From positions 1-13,881 of the forward strand of contig JACPHL010000042.1 of the NCBI GenBank assembly GCA_016188625.1: a stretch of DNA of 13,881 nt. Direction: 5' to 3'. This document shows, piece by piece, positions 1-6,188 of this stretch. Each line of letters begins with the position of its first letter. Position 1 is the first letter of the stretch. Source of the DNA: Candidatus Rokuibacteriota bacterium (GTDB lineage: Bacteria; Methylomirabilota; Methylomirabilia; Rokubacteriales; JACPHL01). Both the position numbers and the translations under genes were made by a program. The notes beneath the pieces are model-generated. The model had not been told where the DNA came from. It was given only the letters and a program-made list of their open reading frames with translations, and did no database searches.

Positions 1-374
1 CCGCGCTGGTTGAGGATCGCCCGCTCCTCGACGACGACCCCGCCCGCCTTGAGCTCCCGCTTCTGGGCGATCCGTATCCGGCCGCGGATGGTGTCGCCGA
101 TCCTGACGGGCGCGAGGAACCGCCACTCGAGGCCCATGAAGGCGAGCACCGGGAGCTGGCCCTGGGGGACCCGGAACCCCAGGCCCGAGGAGAGGGCCAG
201 GGCCAGGAACTCCGGCACCGCGGCCGGCCCCCCGGCGCGGCTCGAGAGGTCGAGGAAGGCGTGGTCGCCGGCCAGGACCGCGAAGGTCACCAGGTCGGCC
301 TCGGTCACGGTCCGGGCGGGGGTGAGGGCCTCCTCCCCGACCTCGACCTCCTCGAAGTGGCGCCCCCCCTGCAC
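1..374 (-). CDS. MaoC-like hot-dog protein, partial, catalytic dyad degenerate
   Basis: The reading frame starts at a GTG (374-372) and runs off the left edge after 124 codons; by comparison with its neighbour roughly 20 C-terminal residues are missing. It is clearly a paralogue of the upstream gene: both share the starts HFEEVEVGEE / YFEEVEVGEE, the TVTEAD segment, the RIGDTI / KIGDTI strand and the ILNQRG segment. MaoC-type (R)-enoyl-CoA hydratases use an Asp/His dyad in a G-D-x-N-x-x-H motif. Here the Asp is kept (residue 37), but Asn is Ala39 and His is Asp42. I infer a non-catalytic or altered subunit, perhaps pairing with the intact paralogue, as in the heterodimeric ChsH1/ChsH2 hydratase of mycobacteria. 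The start is only 11 bases past the stop of the upstream gene, with a TAGGGA-like ribosome site, so the two are probably co-transcribed. Confidence 0.8.
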   Translation of the reverse strand, partial: MQGGRHFEEVEVGEEALTPARTVTEADLVTFAVLAGDHAFLDLSSRAGGPAAVPEFLALALSSGLGFRVPQGQLPVLAFMGLEWRFLAPVRIGDTIRGRIRIAQKRELKAGGVVVEERAILNQR

Positions 375-385
375 CGGACGTATCC

Positions 386-835
386 CTACCGGCGCTCCAG
401 CATCAGGTCGGTCTCCCCTTCCTGGACCACCTCACCCCGCTGGTTGAGGATCGTCTGGGAGAGGACGACGATGCCGCGATCGGGCTTGGAGGTCTCGCGC
501 TTTCCGACGACCTTGATCCGGACCTTGATGGTATCGCCGATCTTGATGGGGCCCTTGAACTTCCAGCGGATGCCGAGGAGGGCGAGGGTGGCGAACGGTT
601 GGGGGAGGGCCCGACCCCCCAGCCCGGACTGGATGGCCAGGCCCAGGAGGCCGTGGGCGATCCGCTCCCCGAAGACGCTCGCCTTCATGAACTCGGCGTC
701 GGTGTGGAGGACGTTATAGTCGCCCGACAACCCGGCGAACAGGACGATGTCGGCCTCGGTCACGGTCCGGCCCGGGGAGAGGTACTCCTCCCCGACCTCG
801 ACCTCCTCGAAGTACCGCCGCCCGCGCTCAGCCAT
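386..835 (-). CDS. MaoC family (R)-specific enoyl-CoA hydratase/dehydratase
   Basis: A 149-residue single hot-dog domain of the MaoC family, which hydrates 2-enoyl-CoA (or dehydrates 3-hydroxyacyl-CoA) in the cytoplasm. The hydratase motif is intact: FAGLSGDYNVLHTD around residues 33-46 carries Asp39, Asn41 and His44. The C-terminal half shows the usual beta strands (WKFKGPIKIGDTIKVRI, then VVLSQTILNQRGEVVQEGE). The ATG at 835 has a GGGAGG ribosome site about 7 bases upstream. It is the first gene of a leftward pair with the degenerate paralogue and is divergent from mqnE. The true substrate cannot be read from sequence; related proteins act in fatty-acid, polyhydroxyalkanoate and sterol side-chain metabolism. 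Confidence 0.85.
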   Translation of the reverse strand: MAERGRRYFEEVEVGEEYLSPGRTVTEADIVLFAGLSGDYNVLHTDAEFMKASVFGERIAHGLLGLAIQSGLGGRALPQPFATLALLGIRWKFKGPIKIGDTIKVRIKVVGKRETSKPDRGIVVLSQTILNQRGEVVQEGETDLMLERR

Positions 836-875
836 GGCATCGCCTCCCGGTCGTGATCACTCTGGCAACGCCCCT

Positions 876-905
876 CTTGTACCACATCCGGCCGTCCGGG
901 CTCAA
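876..905 (-). promoter_or_regulatory. Candidate sigma70-type promoter for the MaoC pair
   Basis: Read on the minus strand: a -35 like TTGAGC (905-900), an 18-base spacer, then a -10 like TACAAG (881-876), each matching 4 of 6 consensus positions. It sits about 40 bases upstream of the ATG at 835. Spacing is slightly long, so this is a moderate call by eye. Confidence 0.4.
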
Positions 906-932
906 GCTTCATCAAAACCGCGCCTTAGGGGC

Positions 933-961
933 TTGACAAGGGGTGCCCGACCGGGTAGTCT
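933..961 (+). promoter_or_regulatory. Sigma70-type promoter of the mqnE-mqnA-mqnC operon
   Basis: A perfect -35 TTGACA (933-938), a 17-base spacer and a weak -10 TAGTCT (956-961, 3 of 6). The predicted transcription start near 968 falls at the edge of the 20-bp palindrome at 968-987 and 26 bases before the chosen mqnE ATG. This placement is one reason to prefer the ATG at 994 over the in-frame GTG at 943, which would lie inside the promoter. Confidence 0.6.
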
Positions 962-967
962 CCGTGA

Positions 968-987
968 CAGACCGACCGGTCGGTCTG
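968..987. promoter_or_regulatory. TetR-family operator overlapping the mqn transcription start
   Basis: The 20 bases CAGACCGACCGGTCGGTCTG form a perfect palindrome with no spacer. The core ACCGACCGGTCGGT is the type of operator used by many TetR-family repressors. It sits just downstream of the -10 box, where a bound repressor would block RNA polymerase. A TetR-family gene lies in the same locus at 6189-6809, divergent from mqnD, and is the obvious candidate ligand. No second copy was seen between mqnD and tetR, so autoregulation from this site type is not evident. Confidence 0.7.
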
Positions 988-993
988 GGAGTC

Positions 994-2106
994 ATGCTCA
1001 CCGACACGCGCCCCGGCGCCGAGACCCCGGTGTTCCTCCGCGACCGGCGCCTCCTGCCGCCCTGGGAGAAGGTCCGGGCGGGCGAGCGGCTCGGCCGGGA
1101 GGACGGCCTCCTCCTCTTCGAGAGCGAGGACCTCCTGGGCCTCGGCCGGATGGCGGATCACGCCAAGCGCCGCCGCTCCGGGGACTGGGTCTACTTCGTC
1201 ATCAACCGCTACATCAACCCCACCAACGTCTGCGTGCTCTCCTGCAAGTTCTGCGACTTCGCCAAGAAGAAGGGGGAGCCGGGGGCCTACGAGCACACCG
1301 TCGAGGAGATCCTCGGCATGATCCACCCAGAGGTCCGGGAGGTCCACATCGTCGGCGGGCACCACCCGGACTGGCGCTTCGAGTACTACGAGGAGATGGT
1401 CCGGGCGATCCACGCCCGCTTCCCCGAGGTGAAGATCAAGGGGTTCACCGCGGCCGAGATCGACTACTTCTGGCGGCGCTGGAGGATCGAGCCGCTGGAG
1501 GCCCTGGCCCGGCTCAAGGCGGCCGGGCTCGTCTCGATGCCGGGGGGTGGGGCCGAGGTCTTCTCCCGGCGCCTCTGGAAGGCCCTCTTCCCCGGCAAGG
1601 CGGACGCCGACCGTTGGCTCGAGATCCACCGGACCGCCCACGGCCTCGGGCTCCGCTCCAACGCCACCCTCCTCTACGGCCACATCGAGAGCGTGGCCGA
1701 GCGGGTGGAGCACCTGCTCCGCCTGCGCGAGCTCCAGGACGAGACCGGCGGGTTCCTCACCTTCATCCCCCTCGCCTACCAGGTCGGGGACACCCGGCTC
1801 GTCCCCCGCCAGACCTCCCCCATCGACGACCTCCGGACCATCGCCGCGGCGCGGCTGCTCCTGGACAACTTCCCCCACGTGGAGGCCTACTGGGTGATGA
1901 TCGGGGAGGCGACGGCCTCGGTGGCCCTCCACTTCGGGGCCGACGACGTCAACGGGACCCTCGAGGACGAGCGGATCGCCCACGCCGCCAAGGCCGAGAG
2001 CCCGGTCAAGCTGGCCCGCGAGCAGATCCTCAGGATGATCCGGGACGCCGGGCGGATCCCGGTCGAGCGCGACGCCCTCTACACAGTCATCAAGGTCTGG
2101 AATTGA
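994..2106 (+). CDS. mqnE: Aminodeoxyfutalosine synthase (radical SAM)
   Basis: MqnE joins 3-(1-carboxyvinyloxy)benzoate to the adenosyl radical of SAM, giving 6-amino-6-deoxyfutalosine, the second step of the futalosine menaquinone pathway. With the ATG at 994 the protein has 370 residues, normal for the family. The radical SAM cluster motif CxxxCxxC is Cys80, Cys84, Cys87 (CVLSCKFC). The Mqn-type segments GGHHPDW, MPGGGAEVFS and LHFGADDVNGT follow, with NGT and ERIAHAAKAESP near the C-terminus favouring MqnE over MqnC. The in-frame GTG at 943 is possible but lies within the promoter. GGGAG at 987-991 could serve as a close ribosome site. The stop is one base before the mqnA GTG. Confidence 0.92.
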   Translation: MLTDTRPGAETPVFLRDRRLLPPWEKVRAGERLGREDGLLLFESEDLLGLGRMADHAKRRRSGDWVYFVINRYINPTNVCVLSCKFCDFAKKKGEPGAYEHTVEEILGMIHPEVREVHIVGGHHPDWRFEYYEEMVRAIHARFPEVKIKGFTAAEIDYFWRRWRIEPLEALARLKAAGLVSMPGGGAEVFSRRLWKALFPGKADADRWLEIHRTAHGLGLRSNATLLYGHIESVAERVEHLLRLRELQDETGGFLTFIPLAYQVGDTRLVPRQTSPIDDLRTIAAARLLLDNFPHVEAYWVMIGEATASVALHFGADDVNGTLEDERIAHAAKAESPVKLAREQILRMIRDAGRIPVERDALYTVIKVWN

Positions 2107-2107
2107 C

Positions 2108-2848
2108 GTGATCCGGGTCGGCCGGATCCCCTACCTGAACTGCGAGCCGTTCTACCACGCCCTCGACCACCCGACCGTGCTCGACCTCCCGCCCCGGGCC
2201 ATGGGGGAGGCCGCCCGGCGCGGGGAGATCGACGCCGCCCCCCTGTCCGTGGTGGACGGCTGGGCGCTCGCCGAGGCCTTCGGGCCGCTCCCCTTCGGGA
2301 TCGCGGTCCGGCGGGCGGCCCGGAGCGTGCTCCTCTTCTCGCGCCGCCCGCTGGCGCGCCTGGACGGGGCTGCCATCGCCGTGACCCCGGAGACCTCGAC
2401 CTCCGTGCTCCTCCTCCGGGTCCTGCTCGCCCTCCGCTACGGGGTGGCGCCCCGCGCCTGGGTGGGCCCCGAGGAGGAGGCGGACGCCCGGCTCCTCATC
2501 GGCGACGGCGCCCTCCAGGCGCGAGGTCGGCTGGAGGCGACGTACCCTCACCGGATCGACCTGGCCCTCGAGTGGCACGCCTGGACCGGCCTCCCCTTCG
2601 TCTTCGCCCGCTGGGTGGTCCGGCGGGGCTGTCCGCCCGAGGAGGTCCAGACCCTGGCTCAGGCTCTCGGGGCGGCGATCGACCGGGGGCTCGCCGCGCT
2701 CGGCGAGATCGGAACCAAGCGCCGGGACCTGGGCCTCACCTCGGAGGAGGTGGCCGAATACCTCCGGGGGTTCGCCTACCGGCTCGGCCCCGACGAAGAG
2801 AAGGCCGAGGCCGAGTTCCGCCGCTGTCTCGAGAAGCTGGAGGCCTGA
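2108..2848 (+). CDS. mqnA: Chorismate dehydratase
   Basis: MqnA dehydrates chorismate to 3-(1-carboxyvinyloxy)benzoate, the entry step of the futalosine pathway. The 246-residue protein opens with the family signature RIPYLNCEPFYHAL (about residues 6-19), followed by the EIDAAPLSVVDG segment and a periplasmic-binding-protein-like fold with no signal peptide, so it is cytoplasmic. It is a little shorter than many family members. The GTG start at 2108 is one base after the mqnE stop, and its TGA overlaps the mqnC ATG by one base (TGATG), implying translational coupling and a single transcript for mqnE-mqnA-mqnC. Confidence 0.93.
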   Translation: MIRVGRIPYLNCEPFYHALDHPTVLDLPPRAMGEAARRGEIDAAPLSVVDGWALAEAFGPLPFGIAVRRAARSVLLFSRRPLARLDGAAIAVTPETSTSVLLLRVLLALRYGVAPRAWVGPEEEADARLLIGDGALQARGRLEATYPHRIDLALEWHAWTGLPFVFARWVVRRGCPPEEVQTLAQALGAAIDRGLAALGEIGTKRRDLGLTSEEVAEYLRGFAYRLGPDEEKAEAEFRRCLEKLEA

Positions 2849-3921
2849 TGCTGGACCAGATCCTGGAGAAGGTCGAGGCCGGGAAGCGCCTCGACCGGGC
2901 CGAGGGGCTCTGGCTCCTCACCGAGGCCCCGCTCCTCGACCTCGGCCAGCTCGCCCAGGGCGTCCGCCACCGCCTCCACCCGGAGAAGCGCGTCACCTTC
3001 GTCATCGATACCAACCCCAACTACACCAACGTCTGCGTCACCGACTGCCAGTTCTGCGCCTTCTACCGCCGGCCCGGCGACCCGGAGGCCTACACCCTGA
3101 GCGTGGAGGAGGTCCTGGCCAAGATCGAGCGGGCTGCCGCGCAGGGGGCAACCACCGTCCTCCTCCAGGGCGGGCACAACCCGGCGCTCCCGCTCGACTA
3201 CTACCTCACCCTGGTCCGGGAGACCCGGCGTCGCTTCCCCGGGGTCACCCCCCACTTCTTCACCGCCTCGGAGGTCCAGACCATCGCCGAGGTGAGCGGC
3301 CTCGGGGTCCGAGAGGTCCTGACCAGGCTCCGGGAGGCCGGGCAGCTCACCCTCCCCGGCGGCGGCGCCGAGATCCTCTCCGAGCGCGTCCGCAAGCGGA
3401 TCAGCCCCAAGAAGGGCGGCCCGACGGCGTGGCTCGAGGTCCACCGGGAAGCCCACTGCCTGGGGTTCCGCACCACCGCCACGATGATGTACGGCCACGT
3501 CGAGCAGCCCGAGGACGTGCTCGACCACCTGGAGGCGATCCGCGCCATCCAGGACGAGACCGGGGGGTTCACGGCCTTCATCCCCTGGTCCTTCAAGCCC
3601 GGGAACACGCTGCTGGAGAAGTGGATCAAGCGCTACGCCGGCCCCAACGCCTACCTCCGGATGCTCGCGGTCGCCCGCTGCTACCTCGACAACTTCCCCC
3701 ACATCCAGGCCTCCTGGTTCTCCGAGGGGAAGCGGACCGGGCAGGTGGCCCTCCACTTCGGGGCCGACGACTGGGGTGGGACCCTCTTCGAGGAGAACGT
3801 CCACCGGGCGGCGGACTACGTCAACACGATCACGGTGGACGAGATCGTCGCCCTCATCCGCGAGGCCGGCTTCCGCCCCGCCCAGCGCACCACCCTCTAC
3901 GAGATCCTGAAGGTCTACTGA
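2848..3921 (+). CDS. mqnC: Cyclic dehypoxanthine futalosine synthase (radical SAM)
   Basis: MqnC is the radical SAM enzyme that cyclises dehypoxanthine futalosine into the spiro intermediate used by MqnD. The 357-residue protein carries Cys63, Cys67, Cys70 (CVTDCQFC) and the family segments LQGGHNPALP, LPGGGAEILS, TTATMMYGHVE and LHFGADDWGGTLFEENV, which separate it from the MqnE paralogue upstream. The C-terminus (AQRTTLYEILKVY) is the normal end of the family, so the gene is intact. Its last part is duplicated downstream: bases 3867-3908 recur at 4351-4392 with two mismatches, after an inserted protease gene. The start overlaps the mqnA stop by one base. Confidence 0.93.
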   Translation: MLDQILEKVEAGKRLDRAEGLWLLTEAPLLDLGQLAQGVRHRLHPEKRVTFVIDTNPNYTNVCVTDCQFCAFYRRPGDPEAYTLSVEEVLAKIERAAAQGATTVLLQGGHNPALPLDYYLTLVRETRRRFPGVTPHFFTASEVQTIAEVSGLGVREVLTRLREAGQLTLPGGGAEILSERVRKRISPKKGGPTAWLEVHREAHCLGFRTTATMMYGHVEQPEDVLDHLEAIRAIQDETGGFTAFIPWSFKPGNTLLEKWIKRYAGPNAYLRMLAVARCYLDNFPHIQASWFSEGKRTGQVALHFGADDWGGTLFEENVHRAADYVNTITVDEIVALIREAGFRPAQRTTLYEILKVY

Positions 3922-3927
3922 CGCACG

Positions 3928-4326
3928 ATGGGTGTCTTCAAGGTGGACGTGCGGATCGCCAAACCCGGCCGAAGGCCGCGCTGGGTCCGCATCCCCCAGG
4001 TCATGGTGGACTCCGGTGCCGAGCTCAGCCGGCTTCCGGAAGCCGATCTCCGATCAGCAGGTATCGAGGTCTTCAAGAAGGATCAACTCTTCGTGATGGC
4101 GAACGGGCAGTATGTCACGCGGAACGTGGGGATGGCGCTGCTCGAGGCCGGGGAGTTTAAGACCGTGGACGAGGTCGTTTTCGCCAGGCCTGGCGACCTC
4201 AAGCTGCTCGGCGCGAGGACGCTCGAAGGCTTCAACGCCGTGGTGGACCCGCAGAAGAAAAAGCTCGTCGCCGCGGGCCCGATGCCCGCGGCCGGATTCA
4301 GACCGGATCGAGGTGGACGTCCGTAA
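3928..4326 (+). CDS. Retropepsin-like (clan AA) aspartic protease family protein
   Basis: A 132-residue single-domain protein. The catalytic motif is MVDSGA with Asp28 (D-S-G in place of the commoner D-T-G), followed by the hydrophobic LPEADLRSAGI helix typical of small retroviral-type proteases. The C-terminal LLGARTLEGFNAVVDP segment matches the end of this family. Such proteins would be active as dimers; substrate unknown. It starts 6 bases after mqnC without a clear ribosome site. Base use is less GC-biased than the neighbours (AAGAAGGATCAACTCTTCG, GAGTTTAAGACC, GTCGTTTTCGCC), which suggests recent transfer. It separates mqnC from a duplicated mqnC tail, so it looks inserted. Confidence 0.75.
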   Translation: MGVFKVDVRIAKPGRRPRWVRIPQVMVDSGAELSRLPEADLRSAGIEVFKKDQLFVMANGQYVTRNVGMALLEAGEFKTVDEVVFARPGDLKLLGARTLEGFNAVVDPQKKKLVAAGPMPAAGFRPDRGGRP

Positions 4327-4405
4327 GGATCTGCGCTCGACCCGCGGCGTCGGCTTCCGCCAGGCCCAGCGCACCACCCTCTACGAGATCCTCCGCGAGT
4401 ATTAG
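4307..4405 (+). pseudogene. Orphan duplicate of the mqnC 3' end
   Basis: Bases 4351-4392 match mqnC bases 3867-3908 at 40 of 42 positions, and both copies reach a stop codon exactly 13 bases later (TAG here, TGA in mqnC). Translated, the copy ends GFRQAQRTTLYEILREY against GFRPAQRTTLYEILKVY in MqnC. Upstream, RIEVDV at 4304-4321 may align with TITVDE of MqnC, but the stretch between (4322-4350) is not clearly alike and is 6 bases longer. There is no radical SAM part, so it is a remnant, not a gene. The differing last residues suggest it came from a diverged mqnC rather than from a fresh copy of this one. Confidence 0.8.
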
Positions 4406-4428
4406 TCCCCGAGCCGAACCGACCGCCC

Positions 4429-5322
4429 TTAGAGAGGGGCGGCGAGAAACTCCAGGATCGCGTGCACGATCGCCTCGGGGGCGTCCTCCTGCAGGAAGTG
4501 GCTGGCGTCCGCGATCTCGCAGGTCACCGCGTGGGGGTAGACCCGCTGCCACCGCCGCAGCACCGGCTCGGGAAGCACGGGGTCGCGCATCCCCCACACC
4601 AGCAGCACCGGGATGCTCGTGAAGATCGGCAGCGCCTGCTCGATTCGTCTCATGTCGGGGTAAGACGGATCGGCCTCGTCCACCGGGATGTCGCGAGACC
4701 AGCAGAGGAGGGCGCGGCGAGAGTCCAGGATCGGAAAGGGCGCCAGATAGGCTGCCATCACGCTCTCACTCAGCCGCTCCGGGCGATGCGTCGTGCCTTT
4801 CAGCGCGGGCTCGACGTACCCGTTCCGCTCCAGCACGAACCGCTCGCCCCGCGGCGAGCGGATCAGCTCCAGCAGCCGGGGAAGCGGCCCGCCCGGCCAC
4901 GGGGCGAACGCCCAGGTGTTCATCAGGACCAGCCGCTTGACGCGCTCCGGATGGCGCATCGCGAATCCGAGCCCGACGGGCCCGCCCCAGTCGTGGAGCA
5001 CCAGGGTGACCGCGTGCAGATCGAGGGAGAGGAGGAGCGCCTCGACGTTGGCGATGTGGTGCCGGAGCCGATACGGGTAGGGCTCGGGCGGCACCTCCGA
5101 CTTCCCCATCCCCATGTGGTCCGGCACGACGCAGCGGTACCGCCGCGAGAGCGGTGGGATGAACCGACGGTAGAGATACCCCCAGGTGGGATCCCCGTGG
5201 AGCAGGACGACGGGCTCCCCCTGCCCCTCGTCCACGAAGTGCAGCAGGACACCGTTGACGCGGCCGTACCGCGGCGCGAACGGGAAGGTTCCTTCGAAGG
5301 TCTCGTCCCGGATCTCAAGCAT
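4429..5322 (-). CDS. Haloalkane dehalogenase / OleB-like alpha/beta hydrolase
   Basis: A 297-residue alpha/beta hydrolase with no signal peptide. HGDPTWGYLYR (residues 42-52) is the oxyanion loop typical of haloalkane dehalogenases and OleB beta-lactone decarboxylases. LHDWGG (109-114) gives an Asp111 nucleophile followed by Trp112; Asp247 (WGMRDPVLPE) and His275 (DASHFLQED) complete the triad. Family members usually have Glu or Asn where Asp44 stands. An Asp nucleophile excludes an ordinary serine esterase. The ATG at 5322 directly abuts the mqnD stop (TAGATG), so the two are co-translated. Its role beside a menaquinone gene is unknown: dehalogenation, lactone decarboxylation or another hydrolysis are all possible. 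Confidence 0.82.
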   Translation of the reverse strand: MLEIRDETFEGTFPFAPRYGRVNGVLLHFVDEGQGEPVVLLHGDPTWGYLYRRFIPPLSRRYRCVVPDHMGMGKSEVPPEPYPYRLRHHIANVEALLLSLDLHAVTLVLHDWGGPVGLGFAMRHPERVKRLVLMNTWAFAPWPGGPLPRLLELIRSPRGERFVLERNGYVEPALKGTTHRPERLSESVMAAYLAPFPILDSRRALLCWSRDIPVDEADPSYPDMRRIEQALPIFTSIPVLLVWGMRDPVLPEPVLRRWQRVYPHAVTCEIADASHFLQEDAPEAIVHAILEFLAAPL

Positions 5323-6150
5323 CTAAATAGGGTCGATAGGGGGAACGGCGGAGAGCAGTTCCTCGTCCACCGCGCGGCGGTAGAGGGTCTCGAGGGCCCG
5401 CCGGCCTTCGGCCCCGAGCGCCAGGGTGTAGTCGTTCACGTACATGAGGACGAAGCGCCGGCAGGTCTCCCGGTCGATCCCCCGCCCGTATTCGAGGGCG
5501 TAGTCGAGGGCCTCGTCCACGTGGGCCTGAGCGTAGCGGATCGAGGCGCGGAGGGCGTCGGAGAGCCGGCGACCGAGCGCCTCTCCGAGGTCGCGGCGGA
5601 TGACGTTGATCCCCAGGGGGACGGGGAGGCCCGTCTCGACGGTCCAGCGCTCCCCGAGGTCGAGAACCTTCCTGAGCCCGAGCGCCTCGTAGGTGATCTG
5701 CCCCTCGTGGATCAGGACGCCGGCGTCGGCCTGCCGGTCGCGGACCACGCGCGGGATCTGGTCGAAGGCGACCACGATGACCGGCGGGTCGCCCAGGGCG
5801 AGGCGGAGGAGGAGGTTGGCGGTGGTCCCGTACCCCGGGATCGCGATCACCTTCTCGCGGAGGGTCCGCTCCCGGTAGGCCCGCCGCGCCACCACGATGG
5901 GGCCGTACCCCTTCCCCATCGACGCCCCGGGGTCGAGGATCCGGTAGCGCTCGGCGACCGCCGGGTAGGTGGCGCAGGAGATGGCGGTGACCTCGAGGTC
6001 CCCCTCGAGGGCCCGCCGGTTCAGGGACTCGATCTCCTCCAGCACGTGCTCGACCCTGACCCCCTCCAGCGGGACCTTGCCGTGGGTCAGGGCGTAGAAC
6101 ATGAAGGCGTCGTCGGGGTCCGGGCTGTGGCCGATCCGGATCACGGGCAT
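5323..6150 (-). CDS. mqnD: 1,4-dihydroxy-6-naphthoate synthase
   Basis: MqnD splits cyclic dehypoxanthine futalosine to release 1,4-dihydroxy-6-naphthoate, the last dedicated step of the early futalosine pathway. The 275-residue cytoplasmic protein has the N-terminal IGHSPDPDDAFMFYAL signature (residues 6-21), GYGTTANLLLRLAL in the middle, and LIHEGQITY with His148 at the position of the catalytic His known from the Thermus enzyme. GAGGAGG lies 5 bases upstream of the ATG. It is separated from mqnE-A-C by the protease insert and the hydrolase, and transcribed towards them. The divergent tetR start is only 38 bases away. Confidence 0.93.
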   Translation of the reverse strand: MPVIRIGHSPDPDDAFMFYALTHGKVPLEGVRVEHVLEEIESLNRRALEGDLEVTAISCATYPAVAERYRILDPGASMGKGYGPIVVARRAYRERTLREKVIAIPGYGTTANLLLRLALGDPPVIVVAFDQIPRVVRDRQADAGVLIHEGQITYEALGLRKVLDLGERWTVETGLPVPLGINVIRRDLGEALGRRLSDALRASIRYAQAHVDEALDYALEYGRGIDRETCRRFVLMYVNDYTLALGAEGRRALETLYRRAVDEELLSAVPPIDPI

Positions 6151-6188
6151 CGGGGCCTCCTCGGCGACGTCTCCCGGACCCCAGGCCG

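Noticed and set aside
943-993. In-frame GTG at 943 as the mqnE start
   Set aside because: It would place the first 17 codons over the promoter -10 and the TetR-type operator; the ATG at 994 gives a family-normal length and lies after the expected transcription start.
925-1983. Long minus-strand frame opposite mqnE (and similar ones opposite mqnC and the ThDP enzyme)
   Set aside because: Low-complexity Gly/Glu/Asp/Pro/Val-rich translation typical of antisense frames in GC-rich genes; the plus strand carries conserved enzymes.
3928-4405. A complete mobile element carrying the protease
   Set aside because: No transposase, integrase or terminal inverted repeats were seen; only the duplicated tail and a 10-base direct repeat mark the borders.
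6151-6188. A second TetR operator between mqnD and tetR
   Set aside because: The 38 bases contain no palindrome resembling the one at 968-987.
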